A stretch of 64,000 nt of DNA from the NCBI GenBank assembly GCA_937873715.1, contig CALMYJ010000005.1, forward strand, positions 1 to 64,000. Direction: 5' to 3'. Positions within the stretch are counted from its first letter, which is position 1, and each line of letters starts with the position of its first letter. Source of the stretch: an uncultured Chitinophagaceae bacterium. Its GTDB lineage: Bacteria; Bacteroidota; Bacteroidia; Chitinophagales; Chitinophagaceae. Under the pieces are notes generated by a model that was not told where the DNA came from, did no database searches, and saw only the letters and a program-made list of their open reading frames with translations. Below, one piece after another: positions 56,801 to 64,000 of this stretch. The translations under genes and the position numbers were made by a program.

Positions 56801-56877
56801 TGAACTAAAGACGCAGGAGTATGAACGTGCAAATCCCATTTCCACCATTCGGCTCCCCGCTGGTTTATAAATCCCAT
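53818..56877 (-). CDS. PHP domain plus SMC-like ATPase (TrlF-type)
   Basis: 1019 residues. The start WDLHVHTPAS (residues 14-23) is a PHP metal site, and DCSDSHH (261-267) supplies further metal ligands, so a phosphoesterase or nuclease activity is likely. Walker A is GNKGNGKS (357-364). A coiled coil follows (about 480-780), then the ABC signature LSPGEKGALLL, the Walker B segment LIIDQPEENLD and HNPNLAVV. This is an SMC/RecN-like ATPase with a PHP nuclease domain, as in proteins named TrlF. Its role is probably defence. It is transcribed toward the nuclease gene. Confidence 0.8.
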   Translation of the reverse strand: MGFINQRGAEWWKWDLHVHTPASLVHHFKGTSDMEVWEKYISDLEGLPAEFKVIGINDYLFLDGYRKVLEYKKGGRLQNLDLILPVIEFRLKKFAGHKQFKRINFHVIFSDEVSPDLIQNQFLNTLTGEYHLTPGIDKSMWNGAVTTDSLVDLGNKIKASVPAEQLPHYGSDLEEGFNNLNLDEKSVIERLVSSTYFKGKYLFAIGKTEWDALPWTDGSIAEKKDVINKAHLVFTASENVAAFNNAKGKLTEQKVNNLLLDCSDSHHNIGSSDKDRIGNCFTWIKADRTFDGLKQIVNEPERVFIGDMPEINLRVNSNKTKYIESLKIDRVDDYKLQEEWFNATEINFNHELVAIIGNKGNGKSAIADIIGLLGNTKNGEYFSFLNNSKFRKASPNRAVSFNATLTWASGDIDMVNLNDRVNPSAYEKVKYIPQNFLEKLCNDNETDFERELRKVIFTHVSDTDKLNQSSLEDLIKYKTEIVNERIALIKSDISETNSIIIELEKSNSPINRKTIAENLKAKEAELAAHKTSKPSEVSEPTASEEIQSQQQGYFTQLNNLKADLLLVEQEIKEKNELKLKLNIELNDLQKFQQSSTLFSQQYEKLKNDYRDNLRKYGLEVEGIVKLTIDSNPVSARIGAISTGIAAINLLFDTNNADNLPSKKINLSNQIKELQTKLDAPSKLYQEYLETLKNWQAKEIELVGKEDVEGSIKYLESQLKYIDEKLRLDIEEAKKIRLDKLRELHKAKCEIINEYKKLYQPVTKFISQYNNLTTNYPISVDVSLNLSGFKEKFFNYVSQGAKGSYYGREEGYNRLVSQIEGVNFNDEEAVTFFLNTIITSLEFDQRESFKDEPREIVNQIRKDFYSDFYEYLFGIDYLVPNYELKLDNKNVSELSPGEKGALLLIFYLLLDQDDIPLIIDQPEENLDNQSVYKILVPFVKEAKKRRQIIIVTHNPNLAVVCDAEQVINVRIDKADANKVHVATGAIENLMINNKLVEILEGTLPAFNNRDLKYSITKENK

Positions 56878-56954
56878 AACAGAAGTTTTGTATCTACAAA
56901 TTTAACTGTAAATGAGCATTTTGAATAAAATCATTAAATACATAATTGCCTCGT

Positions 56955-58916
56955 TTAATTCTTAATTTCAGCCTTTAACCTCCCCACTTCTTCCCCAATC
57001 AACCTTTTAATATCCATCTTTACCTGGTAGTAATTATCCAGCACCTGCTGAGGTGTAACGTCCGATACCTTAGGTATGTCGTAGTAAGCTGCGACTTCAG
57101 CATTCAATTTTTCATGGTCATTAATAATTTCTGAATGAAACATTTTGAGTTTTATCTTTTCATCAGGATTATCGGCAACCAAGCCCACAAACTCACCCGA
57201 AGAAAGTGCTGCAATTTTTGATGCAGGTATCGCAGCATCTAACTGTTTGCTATGGCTGATTGAAGTATCAGTTCGGTTAATGGAAACACTCTGCCTATCC
57301 TGCATTATTTTCCCGAAACGTTCTGATAGCAGTTTACTGGTTTCACCCATCACCTGGCCGCTGATGATATTGCCGGTGATATTTACAATTACGTCTGCTT
57401 GTTCCCGGCCATAGTCTTTTTTGAGTTGGCTGAAATCCTGCATGGCTAATGTGGTGGCAACTTTATTGCTTCTTGCTGTTGCAATCAGGCTGTCAATATT
57501 GTTGAAGTAGATAGTAGGAAATTCATCAAACACCAAACTGCATTTGAGCATATTCTTTCTGTTTACCTGTCGTATCAATCTTGAGATGTAAAGAGATAAT
57601 ACTGCGCCGTAAATCTGCTGCTTCTCCGGGTTGTTGCCTACACAAACAATTTTGGGGTGTTTTGGATTGTTGATGTCTAAAGTAAAATCATTGCCACTTA
57701 AAACCCAATACAATGCCGGTGCCGCTAACCTTGCCATACCAATCTTTGCAGATGCAACCTGTCCTTCCAATTGCTCCATAGCATCGTTTTGATAAGCGGT
57801 GATGAAAGGATTTACCAGCACTTCAATTTCAGGCTGCGTATTCAACACCGGAAACAGTTCATCATATTCCGCTTGCATCAGCTCTATTACATGCGGAAGG
57901 GTGCAATACTTCCCGTCTTCATATTTTCTGAGAAACCAAATCACAGCAGTTACAAAGTTGATGGGTGACTCTACAAAGAAATCACCTTGCTTATTTATCC
58001 ATTCCCGGTTCAATCCTAACAAAATTGTTCTTGCACTTTCTGTTGCATCGGTAATGTCATTCATGGATGAAGGGTCAAGCGGATTGCAGCGATGAGATAC
58101 AGAAAGATTATCAAAGTTGATAACATAGAAATTCGGCTTTACAGAATATTGGTGTTTATTTCGCTGCAGCCAGTTGTAAGTAATGCGGCTCAAATCATCG
58201 TACTTGAAATCGTATACAAACATGGCAAAGCCCTTTTCAATATGCTGCTTGATGACATGCTGAATAACAAACCAGCTTTTACCTGCGCCGGGGCTGCCTA
58301 TAACCAACAACCCACGAAAAGGATTGATGATGTTGATCCAGCTTTTCCTGATTTTGCTTTTCAGGTTGTAACGGGCGGGCAGATTGATGGAATACTCGTT
58401 GCTGATTAATCTTTCTTCCTGCGGAAAAGTTTCGTTGAGTGAATTAAATACATCATCTCCCAAATTGTATTTGATTAAACGGCTGAGTAAGTTACCTCCT
58501 GCAAGTATAAGCAGGAACCCAACTCCTGTAACTGTCATGTAGATTATAGCAACTGTTTCCGCCGGATATTGCAGCTTAAAAAGCAAGTAACTTCCCAAAT
58601 ACAAAAGCAAGCCGATTAATAGATATGCTGCGATGCTCCGCTTATTTATCTTTTCATCTTTCTTGCCCTGTGCACCAAACAAAGAAATAATCAGCAATCC
58701 TAAACCCACAAACTTTGATGTAAATGAATTGACAAATAATCCTGTTCTTGAAATATTGCTCATTAACCGGTCGGTTATGGTTGATTTGATTTCCCATTGT
58801 TCAAATACTACATAGCAGAAATAATAAAAATGTAGCAGCAAAATAAAAATGCTGGCAAACCGTGTAAGGTCTATTATTTTCCGCAGCCCCTGTTCGTTCT
58901 CTCCTGTAACAGACAT
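56955..58916 (-). CDS. mobC: MobC-type coupling protein (T4CP, YWFCY family)
   Basis: 653 residues. The N-terminal membrane segment contains YYFCYVVF (residues 31-38), the YWFCY motif of Bacteroidota coupling proteins. Four hydrophobic segments lie before residue 145. Walker A is GSPGAGKS (207-214), and SLVFDEFPTIYF is the Walker B segment. It would link the relaxosome to a conjugation channel encoded elsewhere. It lies 18 bases behind the relaxase, completing an A-B-C mobilization operon. No other conjugation genes are in the window. Confidence 0.88.
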   Translation of the reverse strand: MSVTGENEQGLRKIIDLTRFASIFILLLHFYYFCYVVFEQWEIKSTITDRLMSNISRTGLFVNSFTSKFVGLGLLIISLFGAQGKKDEKINKRSIAAYLLIGLLLYLGSYLLFKLQYPAETVAIIYMTVTGVGFLLILAGGNLLSRLIKYNLGDDVFNSLNETFPQEERLISNEYSINLPARYNLKSKIRKSWINIINPFRGLLVIGSPGAGKSWFVIQHVIKQHIEKGFAMFVYDFKYDDLSRITYNWLQRNKHQYSVKPNFYVINFDNLSVSHRCNPLDPSSMNDITDATESARTILLGLNREWINKQGDFFVESPINFVTAVIWFLRKYEDGKYCTLPHVIELMQAEYDELFPVLNTQPEIEVLVNPFITAYQNDAMEQLEGQVASAKIGMARLAAPALYWVLSGNDFTLDINNPKHPKIVCVGNNPEKQQIYGAVLSLYISRLIRQVNRKNMLKCSLVFDEFPTIYFNNIDSLIATARSNKVATTLAMQDFSQLKKDYGREQADVIVNITGNIISGQVMGETSKLLSERFGKIMQDRQSVSINRTDTSISHSKQLDAAIPASKIAALSSGEFVGLVADNPDEKIKLKMFHSEIINDHEKLNAEVAAYYDIPKVSDVTPQQVLDNYYQVKMDIKRLIGEEVGRLKAEIKN

Positions 58917-58934
58917 GATACTTTATTTTTGAAG

Positions 58935-60215
58935 TTAGAAATTGTTGTTGTTACGTTTTTTCTTTTTGCGTTTCTTTTTTATCAAACTACCCGGTACATT
59001 GTCGTATTGCTCTTTGGTGGATAACAGAACATCTAAGGGGCTTTCTATTTTTGAAGTTGTGACGATTGACTTATCCTGATTTTTTTGATGACTTATTTCT
59101 TTTTGAATAGAACCTGAAGAACTGCCTGACTTTGCTTCATCTTGTTTGATGGTATTTTCGTTAGCGGTTGCCAACCGGATCTGTAATGATGCGGCACTAT
59201 ATCCTTTGCCTAAATCACTTCCGTTAAAGACTACTTTGTTCTGATTGTCAACAAAAGTGATTCCATACAACCTTCCCTCTGCATTCTGGCGAAGCAAGAT
59301 GTAGATATTCTTCTGCCTCAAATGCTCCATCAACTCTTTCATTGTGGAAGGTGATTGTGAAAGGCAATCATCTAACTTTGATTTTACAAATGGCTTAAGA
59401 GTTTCCTTTGCGGCTTCACTGTCTTCAAATTTTTTCTCCAGGTTATCCAATGTTGGCTTGCAACCGATGCTACTTGCTTTTACGGGGACACCCACTTTAT
59501 TTCCATTGGTGTCCAATACCCGGTAAACCAAACCCCGGCGCTTGTAAATCCGGCCTTCTTCTTTGCCTCTGTCAGCAATTACATTGAATTGTTTTAACGC
59601 AGCATTAAATTCCGGCAGCGATGTGAATTTGTATTGACCAAACACGGCACCAACAGTATTAGCAATTGCTCTCTTTGTTTCATGCTTTCCATAAATAACT
59701 TTTTCTGCATCAACCGGTTTAACGCCGGGGTTTCTTAATTCGGTCTGTCTTTCTGCTTTTATTAATCCAAGCTGCTGCTCAATTTCCTTTCTTGCTTTTT
59801 CGCTTTGATTTCTGCCGATGTTGTGGGTGTTAATTCTACTGCCATCAGCCTTTATGGTGGTGCTTACAATGTGTATATGCGGATGCCCGGCATCTTCATG
59901 TTTGTAAATCACGAAAGGTTGTTCGCCAAAACCAATCTTGTTCATGTAGAGTTCAGCAATCTTTAATAACTTTTCATCCTGCAATTTTTCAGATGGACTA
60001 AAGTTGAGAGAAACATGCAGGGTTTTAGTCGTTGCCCTTTCATTCAAACTGTTCAACCTTTCAAAACCTGCCAGCTTTTGATAAAAGTTCATTTGTTTTG
60101 CATCTTTAAGGAAATTGGCTGCATGTAAACAAATGGCTTTCCCTTTTTGTACTTTTTTCTCGTTGTAGTTCAACGCTGCATCAATGCTCTTCGGTATCGT
60201 TATTTTAGCAACCAT
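58935..60215 (-). CDS. mobB: Relaxase MobB
   Basis: 426 residues. The three-histidine motif is HEDAGHPHIHIV (residues 106-117), which binds the metal at the nicking site; the catalytic Tyr is probably Tyr17 in ALNYNEKKV or a Tyr between residues 40 and 110, as I cannot decide. The C-terminal third is charged with low complexity and ends in a Lys-rich tail (KKKRKKKKR). It overlaps the MobA gene by 16 bases. It nicks DNA at oriT to begin transfer. Confidence 0.9.
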   Translation of the reverse strand: MVAKITIPKSIDAALNYNEKKVQKGKAICLHAANFLKDAKQMNFYQKLAGFERLNSLNERATTKTLHVSLNFSPSEKLQDEKLLKIAELYMNKIGFGEQPFVIYKHEDAGHPHIHIVSTTIKADGSRINTHNIGRNQSEKARKEIEQQLGLIKAERQTELRNPGVKPVDAEKVIYGKHETKRAIANTVGAVFGQYKFTSLPEFNAALKQFNVIADRGKEEGRIYKRRGLVYRVLDTNGNKVGVPVKASSIGCKPTLDNLEKKFEDSEAAKETLKPFVKSKLDDCLSQSPSTMKELMEHLRQKNIYILLRQNAEGRLYGITFVDNQNKVVFNGSDLGKGYSAASLQIRLATANENTIKQDEAKSGSSSGSIQKEISHQKNQDKSIVTTSKIESPLDVLLSTKEQYDNVPGSLIKKKRKKKKRNNNNF

Positions 60216-60595
60216 TTTTCGTACAGTTCATTTACTTTAAAACTGATTTGCTCCGTCTTGTTGATAAATGCCTGGTGTAATCCATCATACTGTTGAATCC
60301 ATTGCCTGAACTCCGGTATCTTGTCCAGCAGGTGCAGTTTGTGTACCGCCTGGTTGAAATTATTACCGATAGCATTGAGTTCTTTTTTTAGTTCCAGCAT
60401 TTGCTTCAAAAAGTCATCAGCCGATTGATTCCGGTAATTGATGGTAACGGGTTTCTGAAGTAATACTTTTCGTATGTAGTTGCTCAGGTCTTTGTCCGTT
60501 GATTTTTGCTGTAACCTTCCAAGATGGTTCAGCTCTGTATCATTCATTCTTGTTTTTACAAAATGCTTCCGCAATTCTTTCTTCACTTTTTCCAT
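60200..60595 (-). CDS. mobA: MobA-type relaxosome accessory protein
   Basis: 131 residues from ATG 60595. It has the ribbon-helix-helix look of Bacteroidota MobA/MobC accessory proteins: VKTRMNDTELNHLGRLQQKS followed by LSNYIRKVLLQKPV, then helical segments with NAIGNNFNQAVHKLH, the typical NxxNQ block. It binds oriT and helps the relaxase. The frame remains open to 60757, but that stretch contains a nested inverted repeat (60667-60705), so I prefer the later start. Confidence 0.75.
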   Translation of the reverse strand: MEKVKKELRKHFVKTRMNDTELNHLGRLQQKSTDKDLSNYIRKVLLQKPVTINYRNQSADDFLKQMLELKKELNAIGNNFNQAVHKLHLLDKIPEFRQWIQQYDGLHQAFINKTEQISFKVNELYEKWLLK

Positions 60596-60666
60596 TTCAC
60601 ATTGTTTTATCTGCTGTAGTTCTTTAAAGTGGCTTTCACAAACCCGAAACGACTCCGGAGTGAAGG

Positions 60667-60705
60667 GCAAGATGCCCCCAAATGTGCCACATTTGTACAT
60701 CTTGC
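60667..60705. promoter_or_regulatory. Nested inverted repeats: candidate oriT or mob operator
   Basis: An outer repeat GCAAGATG (60667-60674) / CATCTTGC (60698-60705) encloses an inner one AAATGTG-C-CACATTT (60680-60694), with nearly the same centre. It lies 72 bases before the mobA start. Nested dyads next to mobA are typical of oriT in small mobilizable elements. Confidence 0.5.
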
Positions 60706-60766
60706 CATGTGCAAGACCGGGCACATTAAGCCTTTTATAAAATCTCCTGTATTGCACCCTTTCAAA

Positions 60767-60806
60767 CTCATACCTTATACAGTATAAAATTTATACCGTT
60801 TATGAG
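60767..60806. promoter_or_regulatory. AT-rich dyad upstream of the mob operon
   Basis: The perfect inner repeat GTATAAA-A-TTTATAC (60782-60796) is enclosed by CTCATA (60767-60772) and TATGAG (60801-60806). This is a candidate operator or promoter of the mob genes. Confidence 0.45.
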
Positions 60807-60867
60807 ATTTGCATGGCTAATATTTAGTCAGGCAACTACTATTAAACAAGCTGTTAATTGGAATTAT

Positions 60868-62571
60868 TCAGAATTTATTCCTGCCAAAATACCTATGGAA
60901 ATCGGGCATAGGTTCTTCTTGAAACCGAAGCCCTCCCTGATGATATATTTCATCAAAATAAGCTTGCTCGTAAACAGAAAACTGGCAAAGAGTATCAGTC
61001 GTTTTCGCATAAGTCTTGAACTTCTCCGGATACTTTAGATAAAATCCACAAACATCCAACTCATCTATTGCATATATATGCCCGTGAAGTAACTTTCTGG
61101 TACTTAAGAAATCAAGAAATTTGCCCTGTGAATTTCTTGTATGGTGTTTTAATGTAAGCAGGAAAATTTCAAGGTCATCAATATAAACACTCCAGGGATA
61201 ATTATCTGCCTCATCTTTCCTCAATAGTAAGTTTAAATCGGTCTGTAAACTTCCGAATCTTTCTAATGTAACAACAATTGAAAAAACCGAGTGATATTTT
61301 GAAGGATTGATAGTGTATAGTGTATTGCCATTTTTATCTTTTACAGGAAAGTGATTTCTGCTGTTAAAGAAGTTTTTTACTCGTTTACCCTGGTCATATC
61401 CATGCTGAACCGAATCTTTAAAATCATCTTTGAGCCTTACCATTGCTTTCTGCATATCACGGAAGGGTTCTCTTAATTTTGATGCCTTAGTTTCAACGAT
61501 AATAGCAGTACCTTTTGTAAGTATCAGTAAGTCCTGTTCAAAACCCTCTATAACAAAGTAATTTTCATAAAAGAATGAAGAAGAATTGCGAAAGAAAGAT
61601 TTAAACATGGCAGCAACTTTTTGCTCCAGTTGCTTTTCACGGTGTCTGCGGATTTTATCTTTTATACTCTTATCTCCGGAAAGAAAATCATAAATGCGCC
61701 TATAAACAGCAATCGGGATTTGTTTTTGACAAATATGCAGGTATTTATTCTCCGCTATTTCTAAAATAGGGGCTGTTTCTATCGGGTTTTTATCGGTGTA
61801 GTAGCGGAAGGATTTTAATGATGTTGGTTTGAAAGAAAACAATTCCAGGAATTTATCAACTTTGCCATTATCAAGAGTTTGATATAAATCTTCTTTTGAA
61901 AACATCAGATAGGCATGGGTTTTAGCATGAAACGAAAGCAGCGCATCACTAATTTTTTCAGGAAGTTGCTTGATAGCCTCAGAAAATGAGGCTTGTTTCG
62001 AGTGAATTTTATGATGAAATTCATTGAACTCTTGGGCATGCGTAAATTCCATTAGCTGGTCAAACCTGATTTTTGTCACTAACTCTGTCGCTTTATATGC
62101 TTCAATCAGGAAATCAACGTCAAGTCCAAAGGCTTCAATTATTTTGTCTTCAAATGGCAGAAATACGGTTCTGATTTTTTCTAAATCCTGCTCTACATAA
62201 CTTAAAACTCCGTTATCGAAATAGTTTCTAAAAGCCATCTCATGTATTGCGGCTTCTTCTGTATAATCTTCAAATTTCTGAATGTGGTAATGACTTCTGA
62301 TTTCATTTACTTTATCAGCAAGTGCACCAAGAATTTTGGGGTTAAATTCAAATGATTCAGTTCCTCTTTTTTCTGCGAAGGCGTTGAGAGCAATCAGGTA
62401 GAGAAAATCTTTGAGCTTAGATTTGAATTTGTTCAATTCAATGTCATCTCCATCTTCCGGCCTGCGCTTAATAAAGTAAGCAAAAAAGCCAGCAAAGCTT
62501 TCAGGGTCATATTTGCTTACTTCACTAATTAAATCATCAATTTTATTCTCCAGTTTTTCATTCCTAATCAT
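60868..62571 (-). CDS. PD-(D/E)XK-like protein in the Wadjet operon
   Basis: 567 residues, not matched to a named family. The first half is helical. Residues 316-362 look like a restriction-type nuclease core: Glu316 in KQLEQKVAAMF, Asp347 in EGFEQDLLIL, and ETK (Glu360 to Lys362) in AIIVETKASKL. A long C-terminal region follows with VTLERFGSL and DDLEIFLLTL. The start is 10 bases after jetD stop on the same strand, so it is almost certainly cotranscribed with the Wadjet genes. Canonical Wadjet operons have four genes and no such partner. Confidence 0.6.
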   Translation of the reverse strand: MIRNEKLENKIDDLISEVSKYDPESFAGFFAYFIKRRPEDGDDIELNKFKSKLKDFLYLIALNAFAEKRGTESFEFNPKILGALADKVNEIRSHYHIQKFEDYTEEAAIHEMAFRNYFDNGVLSYVEQDLEKIRTVFLPFEDKIIEAFGLDVDFLIEAYKATELVTKIRFDQLMEFTHAQEFNEFHHKIHSKQASFSEAIKQLPEKISDALLSFHAKTHAYLMFSKEDLYQTLDNGKVDKFLELFSFKPTSLKSFRYYTDKNPIETAPILEIAENKYLHICQKQIPIAVYRRIYDFLSGDKSIKDKIRRHREKQLEQKVAAMFKSFFRNSSSFFYENYFVIEGFEQDLLILTKGTAIIVETKASKLREPFRDMQKAMVRLKDDFKDSVQHGYDQGKRVKNFFNSRNHFPVKDKNGNTLYTINPSKYHSVFSIVVTLERFGSLQTDLNLLLRKDEADNYPWSVYIDDLEIFLLTLKHHTRNSQGKFLDFLSTRKLLHGHIYAIDELDVCGFYLKYPEKFKTYAKTTDTLCQFSVYEQAYFDEIYHQGGLRFQEEPMPDFHRYFGRNKF

Positions 62572-62581
62572 CTCGCAGGAT

Positions 62582-63724
62582 TCAGTTTAAGATTGAATTG
62601 AGTTGAAGTGAAATGTAAGAATTAGTAATGCGCTCTTGCTCTAATCGTTTACTGTTATTTTGTAAAAAATTGTACAGTTTTGATTCATCAGCATCGAGTT
62701 TCTCTAAGGATAGTTTCCGGTAAGTGGAGGAAACGGAGAATTGGTTAAATTGATTGTAAGTTTTTTCATCCATTAAAAAACTTTTTGCATCAGGGTAATA
62801 CTGCCGGATAATATTCAGCATTTCAAACCCGGCGGCATCGAGGTCAAACCAGCAATACAAATCAGTATTCTCAAGCCAGGGAATTTGTTTACTTACTCTG
62901 CTCTTGAACCCCTCACCAAAAATGGCAATAGCGTTTTTAACTTTTGGAAAAGAAAGGAAACAGGCTTTATTTTCAATAATGAATACTCTTTGAGGTTTCC
63001 AGCTTAGTGATGCAGAATCGTCTATTGTAAGTGCCAATTCATCAAAGCCTATAACAGGTTTTAGGTCCTCATCCAATATTCGTATTTGCGTATAAACATT
63101 TGGTCTCTTAATATAGTACCGGTCAAGAAAATCAGCCGCATTTGGGTCAAACCACCCTGGGGGCAAAATAATGTCGAGAAGCCTTTTCAAAGCAGCCAAA
63201 TTATTTTCAATAAATTTAGAATCTACTTCGATAGGAAGTTCTCTCAGGTATAAATTATGTGGCGGTCTGTTGTCTTTGAAATACTTGCAAACTTTTATTA
63301 ACTCCAGTATACTTTCCGATTGTGATAAAAGGAAAGATGCATTATTCTTTGCCCAATCAGCCAACTCAGGAAACTCATCAATTAGTAGCCGAAGGGATTG
63401 CTGAATATTAGTATAGTCTTTTTCTTTTTTAGTGAAATAAAAGAAGTCCTCAGATGTTTCAAAATAGATTTTAGCAGGTAGTTTTTGTTTTGTCCCCTCA
63501 ATGATTTTATCCCTCCACTCAACACTGTAACCTTTCCCTTTTACCTCTTTTGAATGCTGGTATAAAGGTACAATGGCAGCTTTAAGTTCATTAAAATTTG
63601 TGCCTGACAGCTTTTTGTTTGCAGGTAAAGACAACGGAAAAATATTCTGCTCATTCAAAATTGCTGTAATAACTTTATTAAACAGCTTTTCGGATTTTTC
63701 TAAAAGTTCTTTTGGCGTTATCAT
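62582..63724 (-). CDS. jetD: Wadjet protein JetD
   Basis: 380 residues with the topoisomerase-like Toprim core of JetD: Glu251 in FIIENKACF and Asp294/Asp296 in WFDLDAAGF. LRELPIEVDSKFIENN near residue 160 matches the DUF3322 part typical of the family. JetD cuts plasmid DNA after the JetABC motor engages it. Its start overlaps the stop of the upstream JetC gene as ATGA. Gene order and the SMC partner support Wadjet. Confidence 0.88.
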   Translation of the reverse strand: MITPKELLEKSEKLFNKVITAILNEQNIFPLSLPANKKLSGTNFNELKAAIVPLYQHSKEVKGKGYSVEWRDKIIEGTKQKLPAKIYFETSEDFFYFTKKEKDYTNIQQSLRLLIDEFPELADWAKNNASFLLSQSESILELIKVCKYFKDNRPPHNLYLRELPIEVDSKFIENNLAALKRLLDIILPPGWFDPNAADFLDRYYIKRPNVYTQIRILDEDLKPVIGFDELALTIDDSASLSWKPQRVFIIENKACFLSFPKVKNAIAIFGEGFKSRVSKQIPWLENTDLYCWFDLDAAGFEMLNIIRQYYPDAKSFLMDEKTYNQFNQFSVSSTYRKLSLEKLDADESKLYNFLQNNSKRLEQERITNSYISLQLNSILN

Positions 63725-64000
63725 TCTCTTGTTTCGGCTAACTGTTTAAAGCTTTCTTTTTTCTCATAATACTGTTCCATAGTAAGATTATATAAAACAG
63801 AACTTTTCTTATTTTTTATCTCTACAAAATGAACAGCATTAATATACGGCTCTGCAATATTGATTTTATCAAGTGGCGTAACCACCAAAATCTGCAGATT
63901 AAGCTGTGCACAGAATTCCATTAAGAACTGACTTTTCTCAGGATCTAATTTGCTGAAGGCTTCATCCACAGTTATAAACCGGAGGCTTTTGTGCTGCTTG
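63721..64000 (-). CDS. jetC: Wadjet protein JetC (C-terminal part only)
   Basis: Only the last 92 residues are in the window; the gene continues beyond its right edge. RFITVDEAFSKLD is the Walker B and D-loop region of an SMC/MukB-like ATPase, followed by FLMEFCAQLNLQILVVTP. It overlaps jetD by 4 bases. JetA and JetB are expected upstream, beyond position 64000, if the operon is complete. Confidence 0.75.
   Translation of the reverse strand, partial: KQHKSLRFITVDEAFSKLDPEKSQFLMEFCAQLNLQILVVTPLDKINIAEPYINAVHFVEIKNKKSSVLYNLTMEQYYEKKESFKQLAETRE

Noticed and set aside
56955..60595. Full conjugative element
   Set aside because: Only mobilization genes and a coupling protein are visible. No VirB4-like or pilus genes were found, so I call it mobilizable, with the reservation that the right side is cut off.

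Overview
The window looks like a Bacteroidota chromosome, probably Chitinophagaceae or a close relative. This is an inference from an arginine pathway built on an N-acylornithine carbamoyltransferase, a T9SS-type C-terminal sorting domain, a tmRNA tag ending in YAMAA, promoter-like TAnnTTTG motifs, A-rich start contexts instead of strong Shine-Dalgarno sites, and many GH3, DUF4407, bestrophin and YWFCY-type proteins. I ran no search; all family names come from motif recognition.

Layout. 1-430: an intact tRNA-Val(TAC) flanked by two half-tRNAs in which a palindrome sits where the anticodon arm should be. 430-4139: a small YciI-like protein, mtaB, a DUF4258 protein and a GH3-family protein. 4140-13455: an arginine operon. 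It starts with a promoter flanked by two TGCA(G/C)TGCA dyads and a leader that can encode a 27-residue peptide with three consecutive Arg codons, followed by a GNAT acyltransferase, argG, argC, argD, the acylornithine carbamoyltransferase, argB, argE, a two-gene toxin-antitoxin-like pair, and argH. 13597-18668: dxr, rseP, an M1 peptidase and tmRNA. 18724-24556: a T9SS-sorted protein and a 1211-residue fibre protein with about 40 short repeats and a C-terminal S74 chaperone domain. 24869-50866: a TonB-dependent siderophore-type receptor with a PepSY membrane protein, a serine hydrolase, serA, RDD, MATE, LolA-like, DUF4407, katG, DUF418 and bestrophin genes, a cluster of small enzymes opposite a GlxA/AraC regulator, a Na+/H+ antiporter, and two transglutaminase-fold proteins.

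51127-64000 (open to the right): an integrated, apparently mobilizable island. Its left end is a 16-base copy of the 3' end of tRNA-Asp next to that tRNA's terminator, followed by a tyrosine integrase. The island carries a DUF1016 PD-(D/E)XK nuclease, a PHP + ABC/SMC-like ATPase resembling TrlF, a MobA/MobB/MobC-type mobilization operon with a nested inverted repeat upstream (candidate oriT or operator), and the 3' part of a Wadjet operon (end of JetC, complete JetD) followed after 10 bases by an uncharacterised PD-(D/E)XK-like protein.

The points I would follow up first are the possible arginine attenuator, the Val at the acetyl/succinyl specificity position of the carbamoyltransferase, the toxin-antitoxin-like pair inside the arg operon, and the Wadjet operon with an extra nuclease-like gene on a mobilizable element.
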